Source: Ktedonobacter sp. SOSP1-85 (GTDB taxonomy: Bacteria; Chloroflexota; Ktedonobacteria; Ktedonobacterales; Ktedonobacteraceae). From it: a stretch of DNA of 64,000 nt. Below, piece by piece: positions 31,890-39,722 of the stretch. Both the position numbers and the translations under genes were made by a program. The DNA is taken from assembly GCF_016587415.1 (NCBI RefSeq), contig NZ_BNJI01000001.1:2519501-2583500 (forward strand), given 5' to 3'. Below the pieces are notes generated by a model, which had not been told where the DNA came from, did no database searches, and saw only the letters and a list, made by a program, of their open reading frames with translations. Every line of letters starts with the position of its first letter. Positions within the stretch are counted from its first letter, which is position 1.

Positions 31890-31944
31890 ACTCTCTCTTC
31901 GGAACACCCGAGCCCTGCGCGCTCAGGTGTTCCGAAGAGAGAGT
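31890..31944 (-). terminator. Perfect hairpin between the ZAS gene and mdh
   Basis: A 19 bp perfect stem (ACTCTCTCTTCGGAACACC and complement) with an inner GAGC/GCTC helix. It is 65 bp past the stop of the minus-strand ZAS gene and just upstream of mdh. Confidence 0.55.
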
Positions 31945-32009
31945 AAACCAGTATTCTACTTTCTCTTTATTGTATGCCCTGGCGCATCCTTATGGCAATT
32001 CTCCGCCAT

Positions 32010-32420
32010 CTATGAATTTTTAAACTGTTCAGCTTGCAAAAAGGTGCGCGTCTGCTCCACCTCTTCTGCACAGAGAGGACAGACACGGAGGTGGCCTTCA
32101 GTCTCGTCTGCGCGCGTTTTCTCCAGCAAACCAGCACAATAATAACTCAGGGTCTCACTGGAGGGGCAGTCAAATCTATAGAGCTTCTGCACCAGGCTAG
32201 CATTTAAACGTTGATACACTGCCACTTTCTCCTGACACCGCTCGCAGCAAGCAATATGATGAGTCAGGTCGTCACTGAATGGCTCCCCCGCTACCGCTCG
32301 CTGCACGATTTCTTCTTCTTGTGGACACGGCACACCAGGTCCACGCTGCATCTTGCCACCTCGTTTCTGGCTCTCTCCCTGGTCCCAGGCTATCAAGTGC
32401 GACTTTATAAAAACCATCAT
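32010..32420 (-). CDS. Double ZAS-motif protein, possible soluble anti-sigma factor
   Basis: 136 aa with two H-x3-C-x2-C motifs: HIACCERC (~60-67) and HLRVCPLC (~112-119), each in a helical setting typical of zinc-binding anti-sigma (ZAS) domains. There is no transmembrane helix. GGAGCAAGGGAG precedes ATG 32420. It stands alone, ~2.1 kb from the ECF sigma gene at 34.5 kb, on the opposite strand. The partner is unknown. Confidence 0.65.
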   Translation of the reverse strand: MMVFIKSHLIAWDQGESQKRGGKMQRGPGVPCPQEEEIVQRAVAGEPFSDDLTHHIACCERCQEKVAVYQRLNASLVQKLYRFDCPSSETLSYYCAGLLEKTRADETEGHLRVCPLCAEEVEQTRTFLQAEQFKNS

Positions 32421-32582
32421 ATACTCCCTTGCTCCTATGCTTTATTGTGCATAGGCGTACAAAATGAACGTTCACACTCGCCAAAATCCGCATGGCACAT
32501 CCTGGTAAAGATACGTTTGTATCGATGCTTCTGGTTCAGAACAAAAAACTTTCTGAGAAGCCCAGTTTTTCCTTTTGCCCTC

Positions 32583-32611
32583 TTGACAACGCAACCATGT
32601 TACGGTATCAT
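32583..32611 (+). promoter_or_regulatory. tRNA-Gln promoter
   Basis: TTGACA (32583-32588), 17 bp, TATCAT (32606-32611), about 38 bp before the first tRNA. Confidence 0.75.
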
Positions 32612-32648
32612 ACTGACGTCAAGAGCGTCAGAGCTTTGGCAAAGAGAT

Positions 32649-32722
32649 TGGGGTATCGTTCAATGGTAGGACGGCTGACTCTGGATCAGTTAATTGGGGT
32701 TCGAGTCCCTGTACCCCAGCCA
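32649..32722 (+). tRNA. tRNA-Gln (CTG), copy 1
   Basis: 74 nt with encoded CCA. The acceptor TGGGGTA pairs with TACCCCA. The anticodon loop CTCTGGA is in stem GCTGA/TCAGT, anticodon CUG. T-loop TTCGAGT. It is followed by a 10 bp hairpin (AGGAGAGGTG / CACCTCTCCT, 32725-32747) and a pyrimidine-rich tail. Confidence 0.95.
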
Positions 32723-32784
32723 TCAGGAGAGGTGAATCACCTCTCCTCCTCTTTGACTCTTAGCTTCTACACACACCGACACAT

Positions 32785-32858
32785 TGGGGTATCGTTCAAT
32801 GGTAGGACGGCTGACTCTGGATCAGTTAATTGGGGTTCGAGTCCCTGTACCCCAGCCA
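32785..32858 (+). tRNA. tRNA-Gln (CTG), copy 2
   Basis: Identical in sequence to copy 1, 136 bp further on, with the same downstream hairpin. Confidence 0.95.
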
Positions 32859-32860
32859 TC

Positions 32861-32890
32861 AGGAGAGGTGAATCACCTCTCCTTTTTTCT
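32861..32890 (+). terminator. Rho-independent terminator after the tRNA-Gln pair
   Basis: A 10 bp stem AGGAGAGGTG / CACCTCTCCT (loop AAT) followed by TTTTTTC. The equivalent hairpin after copy 1 has a weaker tail. Confidence 0.8.
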
Positions 32891-32989
32891 TGCCCTTCTC
32901 CACCTGGCTCACACTCCCTCTGCTACAATGGCTTGTATAGTGGTATTCTTACTGTTTGTTCAGCCTTTATTGAGGGAGAACTCTGCTCT

Positions 32990-34135
32990 ATGGCCAAAGA
33001 TGCACCCGAACTTCCAGATAGGCAACCAGGCCTCACCCAGAGACAACGTTGGCAGAAGTGGGCCACCAGGCGCGATATTCCGCTAACCTACCTGGCCTGG
33101 AGCGTCTTCATTATCCTCGTCTTCTGGCTGGCATCACACATCACAAAGGCTTTGCTGATGCTAGCGATTGCCGCTCTCTTTGCCTTTGCCCTTGCCCCTC
33201 TGGTAAAACTACTTCAGCGCGTCATGCCACGTACCGTGGCGATCCTGGTTGTCTATTTAATCGTGCTTTCAGCGTTTAGCCTGCTCGGCTATATTACCTT
33301 GCGCGCAACGATTACACAAACGCATGACCTGCTGCGCTACATGCAAAGCCTGACCGAGCGACATGGAGGCCAGCCAACACAGCTAGAACGTTCCCTGGGA
33401 AACTTTGGCATCACACGTGCACAAATAAACGAGGGCCGGCAATTTCTACTCACACGTGGCGAGGAGTTTACCCGCGACGCCATTCCCTTTCTACGCAGTT
33501 TCCTTGAATTTCTTATCGATACCATTATCGTTGCCATTTTAAGCATCTATCTGCTCATTGATGGCACACGCGTGATTCAATGGTTGCGTCGCAATACCCC
33601 CCAGGCCGCACGCGCCAACTTCTTGTTGGATACTCTGCAACGCGTGGTTGGCGGCTATATACGTGGACAATTTATCCTGGCTCTGCTGATCTCGGTACTG
33701 GTTGGCCTGGGCATGGGCTTCATTTTTCACCTGCCCTATGCCTTCCTCCTGGGTATACTGGCTTTTATTATGGCTTTCATTCCAGTCCTTGGCACCTTTA
33801 TTTCAGGTGCGGTCTGCATCCTCATTGCGTTAACCCAGTCCTGGGTTACAGCCCTCCTTGTCCTGGTATACTTTGTCTTCATACACGTTATCGAGGGCGA
33901 GGTGGTGGGTCCCCGTATAGTCGGCAAGTCTGTTGGACTTCATCCTATTGTCTCGCTCTTCGCGCTGGTCGCCGGTGGCGAGCTCTTTGGCATCTGGGGT
34001 ACGCTCTTTGCCTCACCCATAGCCGGCGTCCTGCAAACCATCATTATCGTCCTGTGGGGCGAGTGGCGCACGCGCCATCCCGATCAGTTTGCTCAGACCA
34101 AAGAACAGGTTAAAGAAGCAGCTACAGGAGAATAG
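32990..34135 (+). CDS. AI-2E family transporter (PerM-like)
   Basis: A polytopic membrane protein of 381 aa. The start is ATG 32990, after GGGAG. The longer open frame upstream runs through both tRNA genes and is not coding. Features: ~7-8 transmembrane helices in the usual pairs (residues ~35-80, 95-115, 180-210 and 235-360), with the conserved C-terminal region FIHVIEGEVVGPRIVGKSVGLHP. Family members export AI-2, ions or other small solutes; the substrate here is open. Followed by a strong terminator. Confidence 0.9.
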   Translation: MAKDAPELPDRQPGLTQRQRWQKWATRRDIPLTYLAWSVFIILVFWLASHITKALLMLAIAALFAFALAPLVKLLQRVMPRTVAILVVYLIVLSAFSLLGYITLRATITQTHDLLRYMQSLTERHGGQPTQLERSLGNFGITRAQINEGRQFLLTRGEEFTRDAIPFLRSFLEFLIDTIIVAILSIYLLIDGTRVIQWLRRNTPQAARANFLLDTLQRVVGGYIRGQFILALLISVLVGLGMGFIFHLPYAFLLGILAFIMAFIPVLGTFISGAVCILIALTQSWVTALLVLVYFVFIHVIEGEVVGPRIVGKSVGLHPIVSLFALVAGGELFGIWGTLFASPIAGVLQTIIIVLWGEWRTRHPDQFAQTKEQVKEAATGE

Positions 34136-34144
34136 CGTCCGAAT

Positions 34145-34187
34145 AAAAAAGATGGTGAGGGGTATTATGCCTCTCGCCATCTTTTTT
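34145..34187 (+). terminator. Terminator after the AI-2E transporter gene
   Basis: AAAAAAGATGG(C/T)GAGGGG pairs with CCTCTCGCCATCTTTTTT, ending in a T6 run. Confidence 0.8.
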
Positions 34188-34345
34188 AACCAAACATTGC
34201 ACAAACCCATTTCACTTACACATCAAACATTGTACAAATATAATAAGCGAAGCCATAAAACTCTTTTAATACAACTTTTACACCAAAATAAGCCGTTTTC
34301 CATACACAAAGATTACACATGCACAAATTAGTGAGCAGGCACACC

Positions 34346-34374
34346 TTGAACGCGCCCTATCATCGTGCTATATT
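34346..34374 (+). promoter_or_regulatory. Promoter of the ECF sigma gene
   Basis: TTGAAC (34346-34351), 17 bp, TATATT (34369-34374). The predicted start is ~40 bp upstream of the small ORF's ribosome-binding site. Sigma-70-like rather than ECF-like, so autoregulation is not indicated. Confidence 0.6.
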
Positions 34375-34422
34375 TTGTACAGAGTTTGCATCACGCATGC
34401 ATATGAGGAGGTTATACACATC

Positions 34423-34533
34423 ATGGTGACGCCTACATCCCAGCCTGCACCTTTCGCATCTACAATCGACGCGCCTGCGATACATACCTCCACCATCCCT
34501 ACTCAGGTAGAGAGGGGCAAGAGATGGAGATGA
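34423..34533 (+). CDS. Small upstream ORF overlapping the ECF sigma gene
   Basis: 36 codons starting at ATG 34423 behind a strong GAGGAGG site. It is rich in Pro, Thr, Ser and Ala and ends at TGA 34531-34533, 10 bp inside the sigma gene. Its Shine-Dalgarno is better than that of the sigma gene itself (AGAGAGGGG), so translation of the leader could govern sigma synthesis. There are no domain features; it may be only a leader peptide. Confidence 0.45.
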   Translation: MVTPTSQPAPFASTIDAPAIHTSTIPTQVERGKRWR

Positions 34534-35159
34534 TCAGTGAACTAACGCCCGAGCAGGTACAGCAAGAAATCACTGTGAGCCGTGCGCTCCAGGGCGATCA
34601 AAAAGCCTTTGAGGATATTGTGGAGCAGTATGGCAACTTGATGCTGCGTACAGCGACGCTCATTGTTGCGGATCGTGATGTGGCCGAAGACGTTGTACAG
34701 GATGCATTCATCCTTGCCTGGAACCATCTCACAGATCTGCGCAAGGTGGGTGCGCTTCGCCCCTGGCTCATGCGTATCGTTGTCAATCAATGTATCAGTT
34801 TTAAGCGGCGCCTCGCACGCAATACTGCCTTTATGCGCCAGAGACTCTTAGAGCAGGAAACAGACCTGATCGCCCAGGCAGCCGATGACTTCAAAGGAAA
34901 GATGGAACGAGACTGGGACCTGGTCCAGGCGATTAATAATCTTCCTATGAAACAGCGTGTTGTCATCGTGCTTCACTACTACAATGGAATGACACTGCCG
35001 GAGATGTCACGCTCACTCGAGACCTCCGAAAATACGTTAAAGAAGCGCATTCAGGCCGCGCTCAATAACCTGCGACGCACGTTGCGCGCCCCCGATATTC
35101 AGTCGGTAGATGCAGGCTTTGCTTACCCAGCCTCGCGCGCGGCTTTCTCTCTTGCTTAA
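34524..35159 (+). CDS. ECF-type RNA polymerase sigma factor
   Basis: 211 aa. Region 2 is at residues ~25-100 (FEDIVEQYGNLMLRTATLIVADRDVAEDVVQDAFILAWNHL, read in parts, with the DVVQDAF core). Region 4 is at ~140-195 (INNLPMKQRVVIVLHYYNGMTLPEMSRSL, SENTLKKRIQAALNNLR). It directs RNA polymerase to a stress or signal regulon. There is no adjacent anti-sigma gene; the closest ZAS protein is at 32.0 kb. The stop codon lies within the loop of the terminator hairpin. Confidence 0.92.
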   Translation: MEMISELTPEQVQQEITVSRALQGDQKAFEDIVEQYGNLMLRTATLIVADRDVAEDVVQDAFILAWNHLTDLRKVGALRPWLMRIVVNQCISFKRRLARNTAFMRQRLLEQETDLIAQAADDFKGKMERDWDLVQAINNLPMKQRVVIVLHYYNGMTLPEMSRSLETSENTLKKRIQAALNNLRRTLRAPDIQSVDAGFAYPASRAAFSLA

Positions 35160-35184
35160 AATATATGAAAAGAGAGAAAGCCGC
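35139..35184. terminator. Terminator spanning the sigma gene stop codon
   Basis: A perfect 15 bp stem GCGGCTTTCTCTCTT / AAGAGAGAAAGCCGC whose loop contains the TAA of the sigma gene, so the left arm is coding. Confidence 0.65.
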
Positions 35185-35207
35185 CAGTGCAGGCAGAGCC
35201 GCTACCC

Positions 35208-35576
35208 TTAAGCCGGGAGCACGCCTCGCCAGTACTGTAGTAACTCGTCAAGGATTATATCCGCACAACGCACTTGAAAAATACGCTTGTGCGTATGCTT
35301 CTGAAGCCGGGCCAGAACGTCACTAGCGAGACAGTGGCCTGTAGCCAGGGTAACCGCCCCCCGCTCGATACCTACTGGCACACAACGATATTCATTCGCG
35401 AGCTCGTAGGGAAATAGGTGAAGCAACCTGCGAGAAGGATAGCAGATTAACTGTGGCAAATAAGGCAAAAAATATGCCTCATGCACCTCGATATGAATGA
35501 TTGCATGGAGCTTCTCGCCCCCCACACGCTCTTGAATCACCATGCCACGCTCACTAAGACTGGTCTGTTCTCTCAC
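35208..35576 (-). CDS. MshEN-like domain protein (GspE N-terminal domain relative)
   Basis: About 122 aa. The C-terminal half, YRCVPVGIERGAVTLATGH then SDVLARLQKHTHKRIFQVRCADIILDELL, follows the pattern of the type II secretion ATPase N-terminal domain (MshEN), which in other proteins binds cyclic-di-GMP. There is no ATPase domain. The GTG at 35576 has AGGAG seven bases upstream, better than the TTG at 35603. Its role is unknown; a stand-alone c-di-GMP receptor is possible. Confidence 0.6.
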   Translation of the reverse strand: MREQTSLSERGMVIQERVGGEKLHAIIHIEVHEAYFLPYLPQLICYPSRRLLHLFPYELANEYRCVPVGIERGAVTLATGHCLASDVLARLQKHTHKRIFQVRCADIILDELLQYWRGVLPA

Positions 35577-35677
35577 TTCGCCACTCCTCAACATCAACAT
35601 CAACTACACGCAACAAACCTTGTGCAGAGTTTTATCCTAAAAAGCAGTGTCTAGATGCATTGAGCTGTGTGGTGGCA

Positions 35678-35760
35678 CGACGCTACTAAAGTACGCGTCT
35701 ACATATCAAGGTACGGGCATCTCGTCCTAGCTATGTAGATGCGTGCCTTTAGCAGCGTCG
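35678..35760. repeat. Family B inverted repeat, copy 2
   Basis: CGACGCTACTAAAGTACGCG pairs imperfectly with the terminal GCGTGCCTTTAGCAGCGTCG, with ~28 bp between the arms. The core matches the 29.5 kb palindrome (ACGCGTCTAC). The surrounding 35604-36072 is A/T-rich and holds no other feature that I see. Confidence 0.7.
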
Positions 35761-36072
35761 GTCGATAACCCTAAATCAACCTTTCTGTACACTGCTCTAA
35801 AAGCACACACTCTCTCTATACATAATACTGCTTGCTACTACCATGTGCCTCACTGCCTCACATATCGACACAACTATACATTACCCTACAATGATCTATT
35901 ATGGTACATAATGGTATACAAAATACACCTCTACAAGCCTTTCCCGAACTCTCTGCTACAATGAAAGAGAGTATGGGTTCTGTTTGGATACTCTGGTTTG
36001 TATTTTTTATTTTGTGGGGTTGGGATTCAATGTTGCTTTGTGGTAATGTGGTGCGGTATGGGTGGAGGGGTC

Positions 36073-37449
36073 ATGCTCTTACCACGCTCAAATAATATTC
36101 GCTCTCATTTACAAAATATTCACCTTCCGGGTCTGCTCTCTGATCGTGAACAGGGAGGTTTCTTACTTCCAGGCTACTGGCATCTCTATGCGACTCTCTA
36201 CGCGACACTCATTACATGCTGCACACAGGTGCTCATTATTCGTACGCTCGGACCCGATGACTTTGGCATCTTTGCGTTTGTGCAGTGGCTTGGCGCGTTG
36301 GTGATCCCTTTGATTGGTATAGGGGCCTCAGCACCCGCTAATCAGCATATCGCAGGCACGCAGAGTCATGAAGCCCCTCGCCTGGTAGCCGGAATCTTCT
36401 ATTTTCTCTGGTGCCGCCAGTGCCGCCATATCGGCTTCTATATCCTGGCCTGCCTGATCCTTGTCACTCCTGTTGCCTGGTTCTTCCACATACCCAGTCG
36501 CTCTCTCCTTCTACTCGGCAGCCTCTCGAGTCTTCCCCTGCTCTTTAGCAATATTGCCGGGGTGACGCTACGTGGTCAGCAACGCTCAGATCTCCTACTC
36601 ATGCTGCAAATTTTTGGAGCCTTTGTCAGCTTCCTCCTGGTGGTTGTCGCCCTGCACATCGATGGTGAACGGATTGGCATCTTTTTACTGGCACGCGCCA
36701 TCGCGGATACTCTTACACTGGTCATGGCTATGATCTGCGTGCTACGCCTGCTACCAGTCAGCCAGGCTCATGCTCCCAGTCACCTCTTCCGCGAGCGACT
36801 GGTACGCAAGATCAGAAACTCACCGCTCTTCTTTCTCATTGATGCCATCGTCTGGCAACGTAGCGAGCTCCTTCTCCTGGCTCTCTGGTATCGCCCCGCC
36901 TACCTGGGCTTCTATGCGCTGGGCGCGCTGCTAAGTAGCTGGCTGATGAGCTTGATCCCGCTGCTTTTTTCGACCTTTCTCGCCCCACTCTGTACCCAAC
37001 TGCTCCTGGTCTCACGCGCGCACTGGCTCTGTAGCTCTCCACAACAACAATTTATCCGTACGTCATGCGCGATGGCAGTCTTAGCCTTCCCGCTCTGCGG
37101 CCTTATCATGTTGCTCTGCCCCTTTCTTATTCAACTCTGCCTGGGGCCAGAGTTCCTGGAGGCAGTCGTACCGTTCCGTATCCTGCTGGTCTCCGCCGCC
37201 TTTGGGAGCGTGGCTTCGGTCAGTACAACCTACCTGGCAACCTACAAGCAGCATCCCCTACGCCTGCGCCTGGGATTATGTGCTGCCATCCTCAACATTC
37301 TGCTCGCGGTCCTGCTTACTCCCTATTGGGGTCTTTCAGGCGCGGCCATCGCCAGCGCCAGTGCACAAATTCTCTCGGCAGTGGGGTCGATACTGCTCTG
37401 CCATATTTCGCTGAAAAAGCAGGTGGCGCTAGTGCCTAAGGAGGTATGA
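36073..37449 (+). CDS. Polysaccharide flippase (Wzx-like, MOP superfamily)
   Basis: 458 aa with ~12 predicted membrane helices. IIRTLGPDDFGIFAFVQWLGAL at the start and the C-terminal TPYWGLSGAAIASASAQIL are typical of RfbX/Wzx lipid-linked oligosaccharide flippases. I chose ATG 36073 because GGTGGAGGGG lies directly before it. The stop TGA overlaps the next ATG (ATGA), so the glycosyltransferase is translationally coupled. It probably exports a glycan built by the next two genes. Confidence 0.88.
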   Translation: MLLPRSNNIRSHLQNIHLPGLLSDREQGGFLLPGYWHLYATLYATLITCCTQVLIIRTLGPDDFGIFAFVQWLGALVIPLIGIGASAPANQHIAGTQSHEAPRLVAGIFYFLWCRQCRHIGFYILACLILVTPVAWFFHIPSRSLLLLGSLSSLPLLFSNIAGVTLRGQQRSDLLLMLQIFGAFVSFLLVVVALHIDGERIGIFLLARAIADTLTLVMAMICVLRLLPVSQAHAPSHLFRERLVRKIRNSPLFFLIDAIVWQRSELLLLALWYRPAYLGFYALGALLSSWLMSLIPLLFSTFLAPLCTQLLLVSRAHWLCSSPQQQFIRTSCAMAVLAFPLCGLIMLLCPFLIQLCLGPEFLEAVVPFRILLVSAAFGSVASVSTTYLATYKQHPLRLRLGLCAAILNILLAVLLTPYWGLSGAAIASASAQILSAVGSILLCHISLKKQVALVPKEV

Positions 37450-39611
37450 TGACACTTCACCAGTACCATTCGCCAAATACCGATGCCCATATCCAGTCGA
37501 TTGCGGTCTATCACTCCCAGGGGAGGCCACAGCTACCGCGCTTGAGCATTATTCTCTGTACATATAACCGCCGCAACCTGGTTCTCTCGGCGCTCTCCAG
37601 CCTGCACCGCCAAACGTTGCCACCACACCTCTACGAGGTGATTGTGGTTGATAATGGCTCAAACGACGGGACGACGGAAGCCATACAAAACTATATGCAA
37701 TCGCTCTACGATAAACGCACACCATCCGAAAAACGCTGGCAGGCACGCTGCATCTCTGAACCTCAGAATGGGCTAGCCTACGCGCGCAACACGGGACTGG
37801 CTCATGCACGTGGAGAGATTGCCGTCTTCATGGATGATGATAGCATCGCGGATGCCAACCTGCTAGAGGCACTGCTAATCGCTTATCATGAGACCAACGC
37901 GGACGCCATTGGTGGACGCGTCGATATTCGCTGGGAGGGCGATCGGCCTTATTGGCTCTCGGATGAGTTATTGGATGTCCTGGGTTATTTTTCGCCCTTT
38001 GGTTTCGAGCAGAAGCGCCTGCCAATGCCGCCTGGTCTCGCGTTTAGCAATTGCTGTTTCTCCGTAAAAATCAAATCACTGCGCAAGGTGGGTCTCTTCT
38101 CGCCCTATATTAGCAAACGCCTGCATAGTCCTACCAACTTAGATGTAGAAGAATTGTGCCAGCGCCTACGCCAGTATGACTGCCAGCTCTGGTATGAGCC
38201 ACAGGCGCTGGTCTTTCATCGCGCGCCAATTGTACGTTTACAAAAAGCCTTCTTTCTAGGGCGAGCTTACTGGCAGGGGCGTGCTGAAATCCTGGCCCGC
38301 TATGCTTGTCAACCTCGCGCCGATGCGCCAGCACCCTCCACGACACGCCAGATTCTCCTGGCGGCGTTTCTGGAGTGTCTGAATATTCTCAATATGGCCT
38401 GTATCCAGCGCCCCCTGATCGTGCTTGCTCACAAGCCAACTTCGGAGTATATGATGGCGGCGATGGAGCGGGCACGGGCCGCGGGTCGACTGCGGCAGCT
38501 CATCCAGGCGCTCTACCATGCCCCTGCCGAAATCACGCTTCCCTCGGTTCTCTTTGTATATCCCAATAAAGAAGAACAGCCACGCGTTCTCGACTATTTA
38601 AAAGATGAGGTTCCCCTGGTCACGAAAAAGCGGGCCATTCCGCTCAACTGGCTCTGGCGCCATCGTGCCTATCAGCAACGCTCCATTGGCGTGGTCCATA
38701 TCTACCAGCCAGGCGCTTTCAAGCTCTCCTGGCTTGCGCGACGACGCCTTCTGTTCTCGCTCTGGGTGGCGCGCCTCCTGGGTGTTACCATCGTTGCGAC
38801 GGATGCGGGGGGCTGGTGGCACAATTTCCCAGGTCGGCGTGCCCGTAAATGTCTGGAGATTGAGTATACTCTTCTCTCGAGAAGTAACGCGATTCAGGCT
38901 TTCACGCGCCAGCCCCAGGACCTCTATGCCGAGAAAGAGCTGCGCCAGCGTACCTATGGCCTCTCCTATCCCGGCTCACGCGGGGCCAATCCTCCCCTTA
39001 TTTTGCAAGAGCAGGCGCGTAAGCAGCTTGGCCTGACCGAACCCAATACCTTTATCTATCTCTGTCACACGCATTTGCACACTGAGAGCGAGGTCTTACA
39101 GCTCATACAGGGCTTTCAAGAGGTACAACAGGAGATGGCTAATCGCGAGCCGGAGCCTCTCCAACTGCACCTGCTCCTGGCAGGTCCTCCTGCAACCAAA
39201 CGCTTCACGCGCAAGCTCAAACGCATTGCCTACGTGGATGAGCATGTTCATGTGTATCCCCAGGCGCGCGAGACTGATCTTCCGCTCTACATGGGCGCGT
39301 GCGATGTAGTGATCTTTCCTCACCGGGCGAATATCAGTGTTGGCAACCTGCACGCTGCGATCCAGGCTGCATCCTATGATCGACTGGTTATCGCGCCTAC
39401 ACTGCCACGCTACCAGGGGATGCTCCCTCTACACACTGGTATTTATTACCAGCCTGAAAGTCCTTCATCGCTGTCAGAGGCGCTCCAGGCTGCCACACGT
39501 CGTTACTATCATCCCACCACAGACGAACTTCAGTCCCTGGATTCTGTGATTAGCTGGCGGCGTTATGCGCAAGAGCTTATAGATCTTTATAAGAAGCTTA
39601 TCTTCCATTGA
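37446..39611 (+). CDS. Bifunctional glycosyltransferase, GT2-GT4 fusion
   Basis: 721 aa. The N-terminal GT2 domain (~30-290) has LSIILCTYNRRNLV, VVDNGSNDGT, ARNTGLAHARGE and FMDDDS (DxD). A linker with KAFFLGRAYWQGRAEILAR follows. The C-terminal ~350 residues look like a GT-B (GT4-like) enzyme with YLCHTHLHTESEVLQLIQGF, HVYPQARETDLPLYMGACDVVIFPHRA and a late E/G region. AAGGAGG precedes the ATG. Two transferase activities on one chain suggest two consecutive sugar transfers in exopolysaccharide or cell-wall glycan synthesis. Confidence 0.85.
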   Translation: MMTLHQYHSPNTDAHIQSIAVYHSQGRPQLPRLSIILCTYNRRNLVLSALSSLHRQTLPPHLYEVIVVDNGSNDGTTEAIQNYMQSLYDKRTPSEKRWQARCISEPQNGLAYARNTGLAHARGEIAVFMDDDSIADANLLEALLIAYHETNADAIGGRVDIRWEGDRPYWLSDELLDVLGYFSPFGFEQKRLPMPPGLAFSNCCFSVKIKSLRKVGLFSPYISKRLHSPTNLDVEELCQRLRQYDCQLWYEPQALVFHRAPIVRLQKAFFLGRAYWQGRAEILARYACQPRADAPAPSTTRQILLAAFLECLNILNMACIQRPLIVLAHKPTSEYMMAAMERARAAGRLRQLIQALYHAPAEITLPSVLFVYPNKEEQPRVLDYLKDEVPLVTKKRAIPLNWLWRHRAYQQRSIGVVHIYQPGAFKLSWLARRRLLFSLWVARLLGVTIVATDAGGWWHNFPGRRARKCLEIEYTLLSRSNAIQAFTRQPQDLYAEKELRQRTYGLSYPGSRGANPPLILQEQARKQLGLTEPNTFIYLCHTHLHTESEVLQLIQGFQEVQQEMANREPEPLQLHLLLAGPPATKRFTRKLKRIAYVDEHVHVYPQARETDLPLYMGACDVVIFPHRANISVGNLHAAIQAASYDRLVIAPTLPRYQGMLPLHTGIYYQPESPSSLSEALQAATRRYYHPTTDELQSLDSVISWRRYAQELIDLYKKLIFH

Positions 39612-39642
39612 CATCTTATTTTAGACAACGTATGCTTGAGTT

Positions 39643-39669
39643 GGGGTAGTGGGGCAACTTCACTACCCC
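39643..39669. terminator. Short hairpin between glycosyltransferase genes
   Basis: GGGGTAGTG / CACTACCCC with a 9-nt loop, 32 bp past the preceding stop. There is no T run; it may attenuate or process the transcript. Confidence 0.35.
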
Positions 39670-39722
39670 CGACATTCTTCCCTGGATGCAACCACCAGGG
39701 CTGCTCTAACGTTAGGAATTGT

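Noticed and set aside
32492..32989. N-terminal extension of the AI-2E transporter frame
   Set aside because: It runs through two tRNA genes, their promoter and a terminator. A good start with GGGAG exists at 32990.
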